From Arthrobacter sp. efr-133-R2A-120 (GTDB lineage Bacteria; Actinomycetota; Actinomycetes; Actinomycetales; Micrococcaceae), in NCBI RefSeq assembly GCF_030209835.1, contig NZ_JARVRF010000013.1:60475-124474 (forward strand): 64,000 nt of DNA. The letters run 5' to 3'. This document shows positions 25,034-33,600 of this stretch, piece by piece. The notes under the pieces were generated by a model. The model saw nothing but the letters and a program-made list of their open reading frames with translations. It had not been told where the DNA came from and ran no database searches. Numbering within the stretch: the stretch's first letter is position 1; each line of letters starts with the position of its first letter. The position numbers and the translations under genes are program-made.

Positions 25034-25924
25034 ATGCAATTCTTTTTACGGCCGACACCGGTAGAAGCCGTACCCCGGCTAGCCGCGGCCCTCGGCATCC
25101 CAGGAGACCGGTTGGTCTTCAAACGCGATGACCTGATGGGCCTTGCCGGCGGTGGCAACAAGGTGCGTAAGCTCGAAATCCTCATGGCGGACGCTGTAAA
25201 GCAGGGTGCGCGCGTCCTGGTGACCACAGGCGCTCAGCAAAGCAATCATGCGCGGCTCACGGCTGCCGCAGGAGCCCGCCTTGGAATGCAGGTGATACTA
25301 GTGCTTTCAGGGGAACGCCCGGAGAAACTCACTGGCAACCTCCTGCTCGATCACATCTTGGGCGCTGAGCTTGTATTCGCCGGGACCTCGGACACCGAAG
25401 GCATCGCCGCTGAGTTGGCGGGTGCACGCGACGCGTTCCGGATACCTTTCGGCGGAACGAACGCGCTTAGCGCGGAGGCGTATCGGGAAGCGGGAATGGA
25501 GCTACTCGAGCAGGTGCCTGATCTGGGGAGCGTCACCGTGGCAGTAGGCTCCGGCGGGACGATGGCTGGCCTCGTCACAGCGATTGGGGCGGAGCGCGTA
25601 CTCGGTGTTGACTCCGGAGCTCTCAAAGATGCGCGATCCGCCGTCGCACGCCTCCTCGACGAGATGGGCTTTGCCAGCGGCGCGCTTCGCATTGATGGGG
25701 AGCAGGTCGGCGCCGGATACGGATACCTCACCGAGGCGGCACGGGAAGCGATAGATCTGACCGCCCGGATGGAAGGCATTATCCTCGACCCGACGTACAC
25801 CGGGCGTGCTATGGCCGGCCTAATCAGCGCGGCACGCCACGATCGCCTACCAGAGGGCACGGCAGTATTTCTCCATACAGGCGGGCTGCCAGGTCTTTTC
25901 GGCCACGAGCAAATCCACTCCTAG
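25034..25924 (+). CDS. PLP-dependent D-cysteine desulfhydrase / ACC deaminase family enzyme
   Basis: This 296-residue fold type II PLP enzyme has the Schiff-base lysine in the family motif GGNKVRKLE near residue 40, a substrate loop TTGAQQSNHAR and the phosphate-binding GSGGTMAGL. Members release sulfide, ammonia and pyruvate from D-cysteine or deaminate related substrates; which one applies here cannot be told. ATG at 25034 is preferred to 25022 because GGAAGAG lies just upstream. It starts 59 nt after the ABC permease on the same strand and may belong to the cox transcript. Confidence 0.85.
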   Translation: MQFFLRPTPVEAVPRLAAALGIPGDRLVFKRDDLMGLAGGGNKVRKLEILMADAVKQGARVLVTTGAQQSNHARLTAAAGARLGMQVILVLSGERPEKLTGNLLLDHILGAELVFAGTSDTEGIAAELAGARDAFRIPFGGTNALSAEAYREAGMELLEQVPDLGSVTVAVGSGGTMAGLVTAIGAERVLGVDSGALKDARSAVARLLDEMGFASGALRIDGEQVGAGYGYLTEAAREAIDLTARMEGIILDPTYTGRAMAGLISAARHDRLPEGTAVFLHTGGLPGLFGHEQIHS

Positions 25925-25938
25925 GGGTGCGGAACGCT

Positions 25939-26865
25939 TCACGCTTGCTTTTCAGTGCTTGGGGGCCAGTGGGTTTCGGTCGGGGGGATTCGCCACCTAG
26001 CCGCCGAGGCACCGTCGATCAACGTTCGGATCGCGCCCGCGACGATAGGCCGCGTGTCATCCGCGCGGTGCAGCAGATCCCATGCCCACAGCGGTACCGG
26101 GGACGTGACAGGCCGGCGGGTCAACGTGGGCGGCATCGGCGCCGCATGGCGTTTGGGCGACTGCAGCACTGGCCGCCTCAAACGAGCCACATGCTCGAAG
26201 AATGCCGGGCCAGTAATGCCACCGTCGTCGATGTGTGTGACGGACGCCCCGCTGGCCTTCGCGAAGGCCAACGCATAGCGGTTCCACGAGTCCCAGGACG
26301 CTTCGTCAACATCGACGAGAACCGTGAGCTCGGCTGCTGGCACGCTGTCGTGACGGGTCGAGTGGTGGGTGCCTGGCATGACCGCCTGCAGTCGCTCGTA
26401 CTTTAGGAGCTCGGCCACCAGGTTCTGCCGCACGACGTCGGCGTTCTCAATCCACGCGATGGCGAGGTCGAGGCTGCCTTCGGCCACCCGTGCCGCTTGG
26501 GTATGGGATGGCAGGACCCACTCGTCGATACGGACCCGAAGGGTGGGCGTTGTCGCGATCCCTGGGGGAAGCCAACTGACATAGCCCAGCCGCAGCGGCA
26601 ACTGTCGGTCGCCGTTGCGAGCCCGATCGAACGCTCGTGCGGCAGCGGCCAAGACCTCGCGGGCATCAGTCAGGAACTCGCTGCCGGCGGGCGTCAACTC
26701 GACATGCCTGCGATCGCGGATGAGCAGACTCGTCCCAAGCTCGCGCTCGAGGTTGATGATTTGCTGAGAGAGCGACGGCCCGGCAATGTGAAGCCGCTCC
26801 GCGGCTCGACCGAAATGCAGCTCCTCGGCGACAGCGACGAAGTAGGTGAGCTGCCGCAGTTCCAC
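25939..26865 (-). CDS. LysR family transcriptional regulator (paralog A)
   Basis: The N-terminal winged helix is at residues 1-60 (MELRQLTYFVAVAEELHFGRAAERL), followed by a LysR substrate domain that keeps LGYVSWLPP, PSHTQAARVAEGSLDLA and DGGITGPAFF. These stretches also occur in the LysR protein at 53970-54893, so the two are close paralogs. The start is GTG at 26865. A TACAAT -10 element ends 7 nt before it, which suggests a leaderless mRNA. Its divergent neighbour is a VOC protein. Confidence 0.92.
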   Translation of the reverse strand: MELRQLTYFVAVAEELHFGRAAERLHIAGPSLSQQIINLERELGTSLLIRDRRHVELTPAGSEFLTDAREVLAAAARAFDRARNGDRQLPLRLGYVSWLPPGIATTPTLRVRIDEWVLPSHTQAARVAEGSLDLAIAWIENADVVRQNLVAELLKYERLQAVMPGTHHSTRHDSVPAAELTVLVDVDEASWDSWNRYALAFAKASGASVTHIDDGGITGPAFFEHVARLRRPVLQSPKRHAAPMPPTLTRRPVTSPVPLWAWDLLHRADDTRPIVAGAIRTLIDGASAARWRIPPTETHWPPSTEKQA

Positions 26866-26870
26866 GAGAT

Positions 26871-26884
26871 CGATTGTACGCCGC
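26871..26884 (-). promoter_or_regulatory. promoter -10 region of LysR A, leaderless
   Basis: The 14-bp CGATTGTACGCCGC is identical to the sequence in front of the paralogous LysR gene (54898-54911). On the minus strand it reads TACAAT seven bases before the GTG start, so transcription would begin at or next to the start codon. No convincing -35 hexamer was found. Confidence 0.55.
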
Positions 26885-26895
26885 GATGACCGGTG

Positions 26896-26909
26896 GGAGG
26901 CGGGGCCTA
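26896..26909. promoter_or_regulatory. shared dyad GGAGGC-N3-GCCTA, possible LysR operator
   Basis: GGAGGCGGGGCCTA here matches GGAGGCTCTGCCTA at 54914-54927 in everything except the three central bases. The core AGGC-N3-GCCT is symmetric, as expected for a LysR binding site. Its distance to the conserved -10 region differs by 9 bp, about one helical turn, between the two loci. Confidence 0.5.
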
Positions 26910-27013
26910 CCAGTGTTCGGATACAAGTCGTGGACCGCAGCCGTGCACTCGGGTTGACTCAGAGAAGGGGCACCCGCCCGGAGACCAACAAACACAGAAA
27001 GCGACAGTTAGCC

Positions 27014-27454
27014 ATGAGTGCAGGCATCCCGATGAAGCTCGAGGTCCAGGTCATCGCGGTATCGGACCCGGACCGATCCAAGAAGTTTTACGCACAACTG
27101 GGTTGGCGCCTCGACGAAGACGCCGCCCCCATGGAAGGGTTGCGCATTGTCCAGTTCACCCCGCCGGGCTCGGGAACCTCGGTCGACTTCGGCCTTGGTC
27201 TCAACCCGGCCAAGCCGGGCTCAGCCGTGAACACACTCGTCGTTTCCGACATTGAAGCTGCCCACCACGAACTCGTCGGGCGTGACATCGAGGTGACTGA
27301 CATCTGGCACGGTCCCCCGTTCCCGGTTGAGGCGCGGCAGCCCGGCGTCGACCCCGAACGCACCAGTTACGGGTCCTTCTGCTCTTTCGAAGACCCCGAC
27401 GGCAATCTGTGGATCGTCCAGGAAGTCACCGATCGCCTCCCGGGCCGCATCTAA
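27014..27454 (+). CDS. VOC (glyoxalase/dioxygenase) superfamily protein
   Basis: This 146-residue single-module VOC protein contains KLEVQVIAVSDPDRSKKFYAQLGW at the N-terminus and the closing metal-ligand region FCSFEDPDGNLWIVQEV. Such proteins bind a divalent metal and act as glyoxalases, dioxygenases or resistance proteins. The gene is divergent from LysR A and probably controlled by it. The isomerase-like pseudogene follows 15 nt later, so this was once a two-gene unit. Confidence 0.9.
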   Translation: MSAGIPMKLEVQVIAVSDPDRSKKFYAQLGWRLDEDAAPMEGLRIVQFTPPGSGTSVDFGLGLNPAKPGSAVNTLVVSDIEAAHHELVGRDIEVTDIWHGPPFPVEARQPGVDPERTSYGSFCSFEDPDGNLWIVQEVTDRLPGRI

Positions 27455-27469
27455 CTCGACCCGGAAAAG

Positions 27470-27700
27470 ATGCCTCGCGGGACTAGATCACGCAACAAAC
27501 TCGCGCAGATGGGCCACCTCCTGCGATTGTGGCGGCCGCCCACAGAGCCGGGCGAGTGGCGCACTCTCGGCCTCTGAAGCGCCGACACCGAAGCCGATCT
27601 CAAGGAAATCCTTGCCTCGCTCCCGTTGCACGTGTGGATGACCGCGGAGATCACGCCACTGAATCCACACCCGAACGTTCCTGTGCCGGCGAAGGCCTGA
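27470..27700 (+). pseudogene. muconolactone isomerase-like gene remnant with internal stop
   Basis: One frame reads LAQMGHLLRLWRPP, then PGEWRTLGL, then TGA at 27575-27577, then SADTEADLKEIL, LPLHVWMTAEITPL and HPN before a normal stop at 27698-27700. This is the C-terminal two thirds of a muconolactone delta-isomerase-like protein; compare GRLVRLWRP, LPLRPWMTVTVTAL and HPND in the intact gene at 55038-55334. The N-terminal strand is missing and one in-frame stop splits the rest. The gene is therefore dead unless the stop is a sequencing error. Confidence 0.75.
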
Positions 27701-27721
27701 CCATCTACGAGCCATCCACGC

Positions 27722-27988
27722 CTAGACTCTGCTTCGACGTCCTCTGAATAGGCCGAAGATCAGCAACACGATGACGGCTCCCAGGATGGACAGCAGCCAG
27801 GTCCTGAGATCGAAGAAGTTTCCGAGTCCGCCCCCGAAGGCGAGGGAACCGATCCAACCACCAAGAAATGCCCCGACGACCCCCAGGAGAAGAGTAAGCA
27901 GCAAGCCGCCGCCCTGTCTTCCAGGAAGAATGGCCTTTGCGATGGCGCCCGCAATCAGGCCGAGAAGAAGAAAAGCAAGAATTCCCAT
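27722..27988 (-). CDS. GlsB/YeaQ/YmgE family stress membrane protein
   Basis: This is an 88-residue membrane protein with three hydrophobic segments and the family hallmark of glycine-rich helices (GLIAGAIAKAILPGRQGGG, GVVGAFLGGWIG). Members are induced by envelope or general stress; the mechanism is unknown. ATG at 27988 is chosen because AAAGGAG lies 9 nt upstream. Confidence 0.88.
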   Translation of the reverse strand: MGILAFLLLGLIAGAIAKAILPGRQGGGLLLTLLLGVVGAFLGGWIGSLAFGGGLGNFFDLRTWLLSILGAVIVLLIFGLFRGRRSRV

Positions 27989-28083
27989 GGCGCATCTCCT
28001 TTGCAAGCGAAGGCAGCGCCAGTGTGGCGCTTCGCCTCTGAGTTAATCAGCATGCTTACTGGCAGGCAAGGTCCCGCGCTTCC

Positions 28084-28983
28084 CTATCCCAGGGTGGAGA
28101 GGGCCGCCGGGGCACACTCAATCCTGACCTGGGTCTCGGCATCAACGGATTTCACTTCGCCGTCGATCTGATATGCCAGGGGCTTGACGGTGGTGAACGA
28201 GTAGCTACTCACGCTGGGCTGGTCCCCCAGGCCCTTCGTAGCGGCCCGCAGCGCCGTCAAGAGGACCCTCCACTTTGGCTTGTGGGCAAAGGCGATCACT
28301 TCGAATTTTCCGTCAGAGAGCTTGTCGTCGGCGTCGCTGAGCGTCGCGTACTTCGCCATCTCCGGAATATTGGCGAGCACGAGACTGTCGAAGCTGCGGC
28401 GCTTGCCGTCGGCCTGTTGTATCTCGAAGGGCTCGAACTTTGAGAAGGTGCGCATCACGGAGACCAATTCTTTCAGGGCTCCCTTGCCGCCCTTTTCCAA
28501 GTCCTTAGCCACCACCGGCGTCAGCCCGAAGCCGACATAGGAGTGCGCGTACTCCCCGGGCAAGTCCGATCCCTTGCCCGTGTGCACCCGGAGCAAGTCA
28601 ATGCTTCGCACCCTGCCCGCGGCGATTGCTTCTCCCAGCGGCTTGGTGCCGGTGGTCCGCCGGTGATCATTGGCATTCCCCGCCCCCAGCACCGCGCACA
28701 CAGCCCTGGGATTGCCACCTTGCATCACGCCGTTGACAACCTCGTTGTAGCCGCCGTCACCACTGACTGACACAACCAGCACGTGCCCGCCACCGCTGAC
28801 AGCGTCCCGTGCCAGCTCGACTGCATGGCCGGCGTGGCCGGTCGGCTGGAGCCTGATGTCCACCGGGTAGCTGAGAAGATCCTCCAGCTCGTTGTGGAGA
28901 CCCTCGGCCAGCCTGCGTGCATCCCCCGTGCTGTTGGGATTGAAAATAATGACTATCGATTCAAAGGTCCGTGCAGAAGTCAT
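28084..28983 (-). CDS. diacylglycerol kinase-like lipid kinase
   Basis: This 299-residue member of the DAGK/NAD kinase fold has the N-terminal IIFNPNSTGDA, a nucleotide loop SVSGDGGYNEVVNG (family consensus GGDGT) and the downstream PRAVCAVLGAGNANDH (usually PLGTGNDFAR). The GDG core is kept, but the usual Thr is Gly, so the substrate may differ from simple diacylglycerol. GGAG lies 6 nt before the ATG. It is transcribed divergently from the transglycosylase gene. Confidence 0.82.
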   Translation of the reverse strand: MTSARTFESIVIIFNPNSTGDARRLAEGLHNELEDLLSYPVDIRLQPTGHAGHAVELARDAVSGGGHVLVVSVSGDGGYNEVVNGVMQGGNPRAVCAVLGAGNANDHRRTTGTKPLGEAIAAGRVRSIDLLRVHTGKGSDLPGEYAHSYVGFGLTPVVAKDLEKGGKGALKELVSVMRTFSKFEPFEIQQADGKRRSFDSLVLANIPEMAKYATLSDADDKLSDGKFEVIAFAHKPKWRVLLTALRAATKGLGDQPSVSSYSFTTVKPLAYQIDGEVKSVDAETQVRIECAPAALSTLG

Positions 28984-29168
28984 TGCCGCTCCGATATTCG
29001 CTCGTGATGACTTCGGTAAGTGTACTTACAATCTTCTCTTGCACCCTAAGGGATCGGGACCCCGGCTACTTTGCTGAACGGAACAACCAGCAAGGCCCGG
29101 TAGACTTTCGTGCCATCCTCTCCCCCTTCCGGGGGTAACCGCGCGGGACGAGAAGCAAAGGCAGACCG

Positions 29169-30173
29169 ATGGAAACTCCAACACCACCGACCCCGCCTCG
29201 GCGTCCGCAGCCCGGAAGACCTCCTTCAGCGGGCCGCCCTGATCCTGCCCGGGGCAGGGTCGTCAGCTACCCGTTGCCAGTCCCCTTGGAGCCGCAAGAG
29301 CCGGATCAGGCCCAGCCGCCGTTTCCCTCAGGCGGTAAGAATGCTAAGCGATCCAAGCGGAAGTGGCGGCGCAAGCTCCTCCTGGCGCTGATCACCCCGC
29401 TGGTTCTGGTCCAAATCATCGCCTTCATGTTCAGCATGGGCGTGACCCCGCCACGCACCGCCTACATGCTGGAGGCGGGCGAGCCCAACGTCTACCAGTT
29501 CGTCTCGATCAACCACATGAGCCGCCACCTGCTGGCCGCGACCATCGCCCATGAAGACGAACAGCTCGGAACACGCAGCGGGGCCTTCGATCTTGGCGAC
29601 CTCCAGGCGAGGGCACAGGCGTATTTCCAGGGAAAGCCGGACCCCAGCGGTTCCACCATCCCCCAGCAGCTGGTCAAGAACATCTTCCTCTGGGACGACC
29701 AGAACGCCGTCCGCAAGGGAATCGAAGCCGTCCTGGCGACCCAGTTCAGCTACACGTTGAGCCCCCAACGCACCTTGGAGCTCTACCTGAACTATGCCCA
29801 GTTCGGCCCCCATCTCTACGGCGTCTGCGCCGCCAGTTGGTACTACTTCGGAACGCCGCCGTGGAACATGTCCGATTACCAGTCGGCCCAGCTGATGGGC
29901 GTCCTTCCATTGCCGGATCTCGTCAAGCGGGACCCCAACGGAGGCATCTACCTCGGCGCAGGTGTCAACCCTGCCGTGTGGAACCTCGTGAACGGCGCCG
30001 CGAACGTCTGGGTCCCCCGGCAGCTCGTTGGCCTGGGCGGCTGGCAGGGGGCCGTTGCGACGGTCGGCATCACCGATACTGCCGACAGCCATGCCGACCA
30101 GCGCTCCGACAACGATGCGTGCTCGACCATGCCCCAAAGCGTGAAGGACCGGATCCAAAGCGAAGCAGGCTAG
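29169..30173 (+). CDS. monofunctional peptidoglycan glycosyltransferase (GT51)
   Basis: A proline-rich cytoplasmic N-terminus and a basic stretch lead to one membrane anchor near residues 72-92 and then a GT51 domain. Motifs are the catalytic glutamate in HEDEQLG, GSTIPQQLVKN, and ELYLNYAQFGPHLYGV. No transpeptidase domain follows, so it would polymerise lipid II only. Motif 1 reads RSGAFD where HxGFD is usual. The length is 334 residues. It lies alone, convergent with the next gene. Confidence 0.87.
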   Translation: METPTPPTPPRRPQPGRPPSAGRPDPARGRVVSYPLPVPLEPQEPDQAQPPFPSGGKNAKRSKRKWRRKLLLALITPLVLVQIIAFMFSMGVTPPRTAYMLEAGEPNVYQFVSINHMSRHLLAATIAHEDEQLGTRSGAFDLGDLQARAQAYFQGKPDPSGSTIPQQLVKNIFLWDDQNAVRKGIEAVLATQFSYTLSPQRTLELYLNYAQFGPHLYGVCAASWYYFGTPPWNMSDYQSAQLMGVLPLPDLVKRDPNGGIYLGAGVNPAVWNLVNGAANVWVPRQLVGLGGWQGAVATVGITDTADSHADQRSDNDACSTMPQSVKDRIQSEAG

Positions 30174-30236
30174 GGCCACCCGGACCGCGGCCGGCGTCGT
30201 ATCCGCGAAATCCAGGACGGACGGCAGGGTCCAGGC

Positions 30237-30890
30237 TCAGCCGCGCGGTGCCGGCAAGTCCAGGTTCCAGTGGCGCGAGACCATCAGCAGCCAGTCGACG
30301 TCGTCTTCGTGGCCGGCGCCGCCGGGTCCTGGTGTGATGAAGAAACGGGAGACGACGCGCTGCGAGCCTTCAGCGTCTCCGTAGAGGACATCAACGGTGA
30401 AGCCTTCGCCGGCCGCTCCCGCTGTGGCGTTGCGGAAGTCGGCAGACTCCGGGTCCCGGATCGCGACCTGGCAGAATCCGGCGTCGTTGGCCGGCACGTA
30501 GATGTCCCGGGTCAGCCGGTGGAACTCCTCCACGGGCGCCAGCGGAGCCCTGGCGTCCGGTGGCAGGTGCCAGCCGTGCAGGACCGCCACTCCCGCACCG
30601 GCATTTCGGACAGACATCAACAGGTACACAGTGTTGTCGCTGATCTCGAGCGTGGCATGGCCACCGCGCACTACCATCCACTTGCCTTCCATGAACCGCA
30701 CTTTCTGCGGGGCGTCAGACCAGTTCGAGGGCAGCAGGATAGGCCGCAATCCATTCAGGAGCGCGCGCTCCGCGAGCCGCGCCGACCGGTTCGCCGAGCG
30801 CGTCGAAATGAAGGTCGCGACGGCGAGAACAGTCGTGCCGAGAGCGGTGCCGAGATTGGAAATCAGAACCCAGTCGACCATAAGCCACAT
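30237..30890 (-). CDS. hypothetical membrane-anchored protein
   Basis: I do not recognise this 217-residue protein. It has one N-terminal hydrophobic segment (WVLISNLGTALGTTVLAVATFI), then a soluble mostly beta domain containing LLMSVRNAGAGVAVLHGW, which resembles extracytoplasmic or cytosolic domains of small actinobacterial proteins with a single anchor. No catalytic motif is visible. The codon use is consistent with a real gene, and the upstream aldo/keto reductase is on the same strand. Confidence 0.7.
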   Translation of the reverse strand: MWLMVDWVLISNLGTALGTTVLAVATFISTRSANRSARLAERALLNGLRPILLPSNWSDAPQKVRFMEGKWMVVRGGHATLEISDNTVYLLMSVRNAGAGVAVLHGWHLPPDARAPLAPVEEFHRLTRDIYVPANDAGFCQVAIRDPESADFRNATAGAAGEGFTVDVLYGDAEGSQRVVSRFFITPGPGGAGHEDDVDWLLMVSRHWNLDLPAPRG

Positions 30891-30962
30891 TCAACGCCTG
30901 TCCTGCCTCGTGGGCAATGGACCTCGGGCCCTGCAGTATGGCGTCGGACCCGGCGCCCGGAG

Positions 30963-31994
30963 TTACCGGCCGCCCTCGATCTTCCGGCTGCGCTGGTTCT
31001 CCGCCATCGGACCGTACGGATAGACGCCGACGCGCGGTTGGCTGGCCTCGGTGAGCCGCCCGGTTTCCTCGGGGCTGAGTTCCAGGTCGGCCGCGGCGAG
31101 GTTGTCCGCTAGCTGTTCCGTGGTGCGGGCGCCGAGGATCACGGAGGTCACGGCGGGCCGGTCCGCCAACCACGCGAGTGCAACCTGGGAGGCACTGACG
31201 CCATGATCCGCTGCGATCTTTTCCACCGTTCCGATGACGTCCCACGTGCGGGGATCATCGTTGCGGGCCTGCCACGCCTCCATCCCGCGTTCCGGGTTCT
31301 CACCCAGGCGGGTGGCACCCGTGGGCGGCACGTCGCGCTTGTACTTGCCGGAGAGCCAACCGCCACCCAGGGGAGACCACGGCAGCAGCCCGATTCCAGC
31401 GTCCAGGGAAGCCGGAACGATCTCCGATTCAATCTCACGGACCAGCAGGCTGTACTGCGGCTGCAGGGTCACCGGCGCGCTCCAGCCAAACGCCTTGGCA
31501 ATGTGGACAGCTTTGGTCAACTGCCACCCCAGGAAGTTGGAAAACCCGTAGTAGCCGATCTTGCCGCTGCTGACGGAGTCGTGCAGGAAGCGCAGCGTCT
31601 CCTCCAAAGGCGTAATGGGGTCCCACGCGTGCATTTGGTACACGTCGATCTGCTCCACTCCCAAGCGGCGCAGCGAATCGTCCAACGCCCGCGTGAGGTG
31701 GCGTCGGGAGGTGCCGACGTCGTTCGGAGCCGCGCCCATGGGGAAGCGGCCCTTCGTGGCCAGCACTACGCGGTCCCGCGCATCGGGCCGTTCGGCCAGC
31801 CAGCGGCCGATGATCTCCTCCGATACCCCCGTGCTGTAAACATCGGCGGTGTCAATGAAGTTGCCGCCGGCAGCAACGTAGCTGTCCAGGATGGCGCGGG
31901 ACGTTTCCTCGGTGGCCTCGGCCCCGAATGTCATGGTTCCCAGCGCGTAGTTCGAAACCACGGCGCCGCTGTTGCCCAAAGTGCGGTATTGCAT
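30963..31994 (-). CDS. aldo/keto reductase
   Basis: This 343-residue NADPH-dependent oxidoreductase has the catalytic tetrad visible as Asp and Tyr in FIDTADVYSTG, Lys in VLATKGRF and His in DVYQMHAWDP. The C-terminal SVILGARTTEQL is the cofactor-binding stretch. ATG at 31994 follows GAGGAAC; upstream in-frame ATGs overlap the epimerase gene. It lies 8 nt after the SDR gene, so the two probably share a transcript for carbohydrate or carbonyl metabolism. Confidence 0.92.
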   Translation of the reverse strand: MQYRTLGNSGAVVSNYALGTMTFGAEATEETSRAILDSYVAAGGNFIDTADVYSTGVSEEIIGRWLAERPDARDRVVLATKGRFPMGAAPNDVGTSRRHLTRALDDSLRRLGVEQIDVYQMHAWDPITPLEETLRFLHDSVSSGKIGYYGFSNFLGWQLTKAVHIAKAFGWSAPVTLQPQYSLLVREIESEIVPASLDAGIGLLPWSPLGGGWLSGKYKRDVPPTGATRLGENPERGMEAWQARNDDPRTWDVIGTVEKIAADHGVSASQVALAWLADRPAVTSVILGARTTEQLADNLAAADLELSPEETGRLTEASQPRVGVYPYGPMAENQRSRKIEGGR

Positions 31995-32002
31995 GATGTT
32001 CC

Positions 32003-32875
32003 TCAATCCTCGGTGGGGGTAGTACGGTTCGGGTGGTAGCTGCGCCACGTGTATTCGGGGTCGAAGCCCAGCAATCGCCTGGCCTTGTCGATGGAGAGCA
32101 TGGTCTCGTGCTCTCCCAATTCCTTGATCACCTTGACGCCGGGGAATACCTCCGCAGCCAGGCTGGCACTGGACCGGCTCATGACCGTATCCGCGTTTGC
32201 GATGATGAATGCTTCGAACCCGGGTTTGCCGTTTTCAAGGGCCCGCGCCACAGCCTGCGCGCCGTCGCGTCCATCGATGTAACCCCACAGGTTCCACTTG
32301 CGCAGCCTGGCGTCGGAGTCGAAGGACGGAAACTGTTCGTAATCCGACACGTCCATGACGTTGGAGAACCGCAGCCCCACGATGCTCAGCTCGGGGTCCC
32401 AACGCGTGAACTCGATGGCCATCTGCTCTTCCAAATGCTTCACCAGCGAGTAGGTGCTTTCCGGCCGGGCCGGGTACTCCTCATCCACGGGGATATAGGG
32501 AGGGTCGACGTCGAACGGCAGGCCCAGCACCGTCTCACTTGAGGCGTAGACAACCTTCTTGATGCCGGCCCGTCGGGCCGCTTGGAACACGTTGTACGTC
32601 GACAGCATATTGTTCCCGAACGTCGCGGCATCCGGGACGATTCCGGGTGCGGGAATGGCCCCCAGATGCACCACGGCATCGAAGCCGCTATGCCGGTCGT
32701 CCAGCCCCAGGAACACATCCAGCACCTGACCATAGTCACGCAGGTCAACGATCGCCAGACCCGGGCTCCTTTCGCCCGCACGGTCCAGGTTCAACACCTG
32801 GTGCCCGTCCCCGCTGAGCCGGCGCACAACATGCCGGCCCAGTTTTCCGCTTCCACCCGTCACTGCGATTCTCAT
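32003..32875 (-). CDS. NAD(P)-dependent epimerase/oxidoreductase (extended SDR)
   Basis: The protein starts MRIAVTGGSGKLGRHV with the extended-SDR cofactor motif; the catalytic region reads SSETVLG followed by YSLVKHLEE (YxxxK). It is 290 residues long. GAGGGAG precedes the ATG at 32875; the longer frame upstream is not used. It is probably a sugar epimerase or dehydratase acting with the aldo/keto reductase encoded just downstream. Confidence 0.9.
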   Translation of the reverse strand: MRIAVTGGSGKLGRHVVRRLSGDGHQVLNLDRAGERSPGLAIVDLRDYGQVLDVFLGLDDRHSGFDAVVHLGAIPAPGIVPDAATFGNNMLSTYNVFQAARRAGIKKVVYASSETVLGLPFDVDPPYIPVDEEYPARPESTYSLVKHLEEQMAIEFTRWDPELSIVGLRFSNVMDVSDYEQFPSFDSDARLRKWNLWGYIDGRDGAQAVARALENGKPGFEAFIIANADTVMSRSSASLAAEVFPGVKVIKELGEHETMLSIDKARRLLGFDPEYTWRSYHPNRTTPTED

Positions 32876-33256
32876 CGGTACTCCCTCGATATAGATCGGC
32901 CGTTCCGAATCGACACTAGGGCAGAAACCGGCTCCGGCGCGTGGCCCTCCCGGTCCTAGGACAGCCAGACACCCGCTCCCACGTGAATGCATCGCCGAAT
33001 GTATTTTGGCGACACGGCCAACTTTTTCGGCAGTTCACCTTGTGTCCGGGCCGCCGATCATCCAAACTGGCTACAGATCCGCAGGAAGATGCTTCCGCCG
33101 ATCAAGGCCGCCGGACTCTTCGGCCAGCCACCGCCCCATCACAGAATGCCGGGCAACCCCTCTCGAATCACCGCCTTCCGCCTCCCCGGGTGCGCCCGGC
33201 CCCGGAAGCCCGTGACCGCTGAGACCCCGGTACTTCCCGCCGAGAAAGAGACCACG
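32876..33256. other. intergenic stretch without recognisable gene
   Basis: This is 381 bp between the epimerase gene start and the small ORF at 33257. A reading frame continues upstream from the small ORF, but its translation is proline- and arginine-rich with no family resemblance. The small dyad TTGGC-N6-GCCAA around 33007-33022 is the only structure I noticed. Promoters for both flanking genes must lie here. Confidence 0.5.
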
Positions 33257-33484
33257 ATGATCAAGCGCCACTCGGACGTCGTCCTGGAAATCACCGCCCA
33301 CGACCCTGACACCATCGAAAACGACCTGAACACCGCCGTCGAAATCGCCCGCGAACACGCCGTCAAGGACCGCCGTCACGGCATCCTCGTCACCCAGCAC
33401 GGATACACGAGGTACACCGTCGCCATCAGCCGCGACGTTCCCTATGGGCAGACGCTCGAGCGGCGCGAATTGCCGGGGAGCTAA
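33257..33484 (+). CDS. small hypothetical protein, 75 aa
   Basis: The sequence begins MIKRHSDVVLEITAHDPDTI and contains EIAREHAVKDRRHGILVTQHGYTRY in shorter conserved-looking blocks. It resembles small actinobacterial proteins of unknown role. The ATG has a GAAAGAG site nine bases upstream. No membrane segment or cysteines are present. The frame is open upstream, but that part is not convincing. Confidence 0.6.
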   Translation: MIKRHSDVVLEITAHDPDTIENDLNTAVEIAREHAVKDRRHGILVTQHGYTRYTVAISRDVPYGQTLERRELPGS

Positions 33485-33600
33485 CAGACGGGGACCGGAA
33501 CCGGGCTGCTGAGCTGGCCGGGCCAGCGCGCCCTTGGGCTGCTGAGCTTGCGGGCCTCATCCACCATGACGCGAATCAAAGCAGGTGGGAGGATGGGCGC

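Noticed and set aside
32987..33256. Upstream extension of the small ORF at 33257
   Set aside because: The extension is Pro/Arg-rich without conservation signs, and the ATG at 33257 has its own GAAAGAG site.
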